This document shows positions 62,570 to 64,000 of a stretch of DNA of 64,000 nt, one piece after another; position 1 is the first letter of the stretch; every line of letters starts with the position of its first letter. Both the position numbers and the translations under genes were made by a program. Origin of the DNA: JANQNX01 sp965601665 (lineage in GTDB: Bacteria; Pseudomonadota; Gammaproteobacteria; Eutrophobiales; Eutrophobiaceae); NCBI GenBank assembly GCA_965601665.1, contig OZ271833.1, forward strand, positions 1,116,001 to 1,180,000, in the 5' to 3' direction. The notes beneath the pieces were generated by a model, which was not told the DNA's origin, ran no database searches, and worked only from the letters and a program-made list of their open reading frames with translations.

Positions 62570-63524
62570 TTTTTTTCTCCACAACGAAATAATGAAAAGC
62601 GTGACCGGTGTCCTCACCAAGTTTTTTATCCATGACTACTATTGGCTCAACAAAATGATGAAGCGTGCCCACCCATTCTTTTTTTAATTCGATAAATGTT
62701 TTTTCATCAAGCGAATCAGTCATTTTTTTTAGAACCGGGAATAGTGGCCTTAATCCTATATCCCACATTTTGACAACCAATTCAGATAAATGTGTGTTGT
62801 GCTCAGTCACACTCAAACCGCAATTCATGAACATGGTATTCCATTCGTCGTATGTGCGAGATTGCTTAATATTGTCTTTGAATCTTCCTCTATCAAGTTT
62901 CTCCAAAAAACCCCATTCTTTTTTGCCTTCTTGGACATATAGTAGGTGATAAAAACTTAAACTCCTCAAGAGTGAATCTGGTAACATCAAACAAGCCTTT
63001 CCATTAGGTCTTAGTATGCGAAATATTTCATTAAGTGCGGATTCAGGCTCATCAAGCCAATAGATTATGTTTGAAAAGACAGTATTAAATGTATCATTTT
63101 CGAAAGGTAATCTTTTATTCGCATCTCCATGTACCAAATCATGGTAGAAATTCAGTTCAGAAGCCTTATTCAGCAGGTTTTTTTTAAAATCAAATCCGAC
63201 ATCTATATTGTAACCGGGTTTTTTCAGGACTCCTGGCTTACTATTGCCAGAAAATGAATCAAATACATCGATATTATCAAAGAATTTTTCAAGGTTGCTA
63301 ACCGAGTAAAATGCATCATATAAAACTTCAAAACAACCACCTGCACGTATGAATGAAAATGAGCCATCACCGCAGCCTAAATCCAAAGATGGAGATTTTA
63401 AATCGAATCCCTTCATCACTTGTATATCAATTTCTCGCCATAGAGCAGTTTCGGGCCTGAGCCAAAAATGATTTAGCAAGGTCTTTAATGTAGAAGAATC
63501 TGACAAAAAACTTTTATTTACCAA
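62562..63524 (-). CDS. Class I SAM-dependent methyltransferase
   Basis: 320 residues from a TTG start that overlaps the SPASM gene by 11 bases. Motif I is 'SPSLDLGCGDGSFSFIRAGGCFEVLYD'; 'FENDTFNTVFSNIIYWLDEPESALNEIFRILRPNGKACLMLPD' is the second part. The N-terminus 'LLNHFWLRPETALWREIDIQVMKG' and the histidine-containing C-terminus are typical of methyltransferases from nonulosonic-acid loci. No strong ribosome site is seen, so it may depend on coupling. Confidence 0.85.
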   Translation of the reverse strand: MVNKSFLSDSSTLKTLLNHFWLRPETALWREIDIQVMKGFDLKSPSLDLGCGDGSFSFIRAGGCFEVLYDAFYSVSNLEKFFDNIDVFDSFSGNSKPGVLKKPGYNIDVGFDFKKNLLNKASELNFYHDLVHGDANKRLPFENDTFNTVFSNIIYWLDEPESALNEIFRILRPNGKACLMLPDSLLRSLSFYHLLYVQEGKKEWGFLEKLDRGRFKDNIKQSRTYDEWNTMFMNCGLSVTEHNTHLSELVVKMWDIGLRPLFPVLKKMTDSLDEKTFIELKKEWVGTLHHFVEPIVVMDKKLGEDTGHAFHYFVVEKKNV

Positions 63525-64000
63525 TTAGCTGATTTCTATTTGTATAATTCCGGACAATAAATACTCTTCCATCGATAGAAGCTTCTTCGTCTTCTGTTTT
63601 TCTCGGCAGATAACACCTCCTACATATTTCTTTATTTAAGAAACCACCTTCTCTCAGATGAGTTTCTCTGATCTTTTGGAGTTTTTCTCCATGCCAGATC
63701 TCATGAACACTCTGTATTTTGATATCCCCGATTACTTCCCTGTTTTCTTCGTCATTAGAACACTGCATTACAAGTCCATCAGCACCTATCACAAGGCGCT
63801 GATAATGTTGAGGACAGGTGAATTCCTTTATATATTCAATATCTGATTCTTTGTCGTTGCTCAAATAATCGATTAATGGGTTAAAAGCAACTAGATCAGC
63901 ATAGGGAGCAAATGTGTCATAATACTCCTTGGGGTTATCTTTTAGTGCAGGCCATATTCCTTGTACTTTTATTACTGGACGATGCAGATTGTTCTCTATT
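63514..64000 (-). CDS. Radical SAM/SPASM domain protein, C-terminal part
   Basis: The gene enters from the right edge; about 161 codons are visible and the frame is open to the last base. The segment has an upstream barrel end ('VIKVQGIWPALKDNPKEYY', 'YADLVAFNPLIDYL'), then the auxiliary-cluster domain with Cys in 'FTCPQHYQRLVIGADGLVMQC' and 'KEICRRCYLPRK', the pattern of a SPASM iron-sulfur site. Radical SAM/SPASM proteins modify peptides or sugars and occur at the start of flagellin- and O-antigen-type nonulosonic loci. The CxxxCxxC motif lies outside the window, so activity cannot be judged. Confidence 0.8.
   Translation of the reverse strand, partial: IENNLHRPVIKVQGIWPALKDNPKEYYDTFAPYADLVAFNPLIDYLSNDKESDIEYIKEFTCPQHYQRLVIGADGLVMQCSNDEENREVIGDIKIQSVHEIWHGEKLQKIRETHLREGGFLNKEICRRCYLPRKTEDEEASIDGRVFIVRNYTNRNQLIGK

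Overview
The window comes from the chromosome of a gammaproteobacterium outside the Enterobacterales. The evidence is the gene order thrS-infC-rpmI-rplT-pheS-pheT-ihfA-merR on one strand, an infC that starts at AUU, uvrB next to a class I aminotransferase, and bacterial tRNAs with encoded CCA ends. I cannot name the genus from sequence alone.

Region 1 (1-20.5 kb) is core genome. It holds the end of a TolC-family gene, an isochorismatase-family hydrolase, a small membrane protein, and a phosphorelay made of a hybrid sensor kinase, an Hpt protein and a sigma-54 response regulator. Next come glmS with a Sel1 lipoprotein, tRNA-Pro, the translation operon, tRNA-Val, uvrB, an aspartate-type aminotransferase and tRNA-Asn. 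The intergenic gaps carry several repeat types. The most striking copies the 3' end of tRNA-Pro in front of palindromic tails.

Region 2 (20.5-22.1 kb), just after tRNA-Asn, looks like a decayed island: a small unknown gene, a HicB antitoxin gene broken by one frameshift, and an orphan CopG/BrnA-like antitoxin.

Region 3 (22.1-64 kb and beyond) is a large surface-polysaccharide locus, almost entirely on the minus strand. A 3' fragment of galU and an intact galU flank an AT-rich cassette of one oxygenase and two methyltransferases. Downstream are a WbpM/CapD-type dehydratase, a PglC-type initiating sugar transferase, an epimerase, a fused flippase-like/O-antigen-ligase protein, glycosyltransferases, many methyltransferases, two P-loop kinases and galE. 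The right part (46.7-64 kb) is AT-rich and encodes two nonulosonic-acid (sialic-acid-like) modules. One is NeuC/NeuB/NeuA-like. The other is SpsE/PseI-, SpsF- and PseG-like, with WbqC, a PIG-L deacetylase and a radical-SAM/SPASM protein. Between and beside them lie two KpsC/KpsS-like proteins, an asparagine-synthase-type amidotransferase, a D-2-hydroxyacid dehydrogenase, an FkbM methyltransferase and a CmoA-like protein.

Together the genes would make activated sugars, initiate an oligosaccharide on a lipid carrier, extend and decorate it (methylation, amidation, perhaps carboxymethylation) and ligate or polymerise it. No Wzx or ABC exporter and no Wzz is visible, so these are outside the window or replaced. 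Shifts in base composition, gene remnants (galU fragment, fcl-like remnant, a multiply broken gene at 52.65-53.31 kb) and a mosaic glycosyltransferase show repeated gene exchange at this locus.
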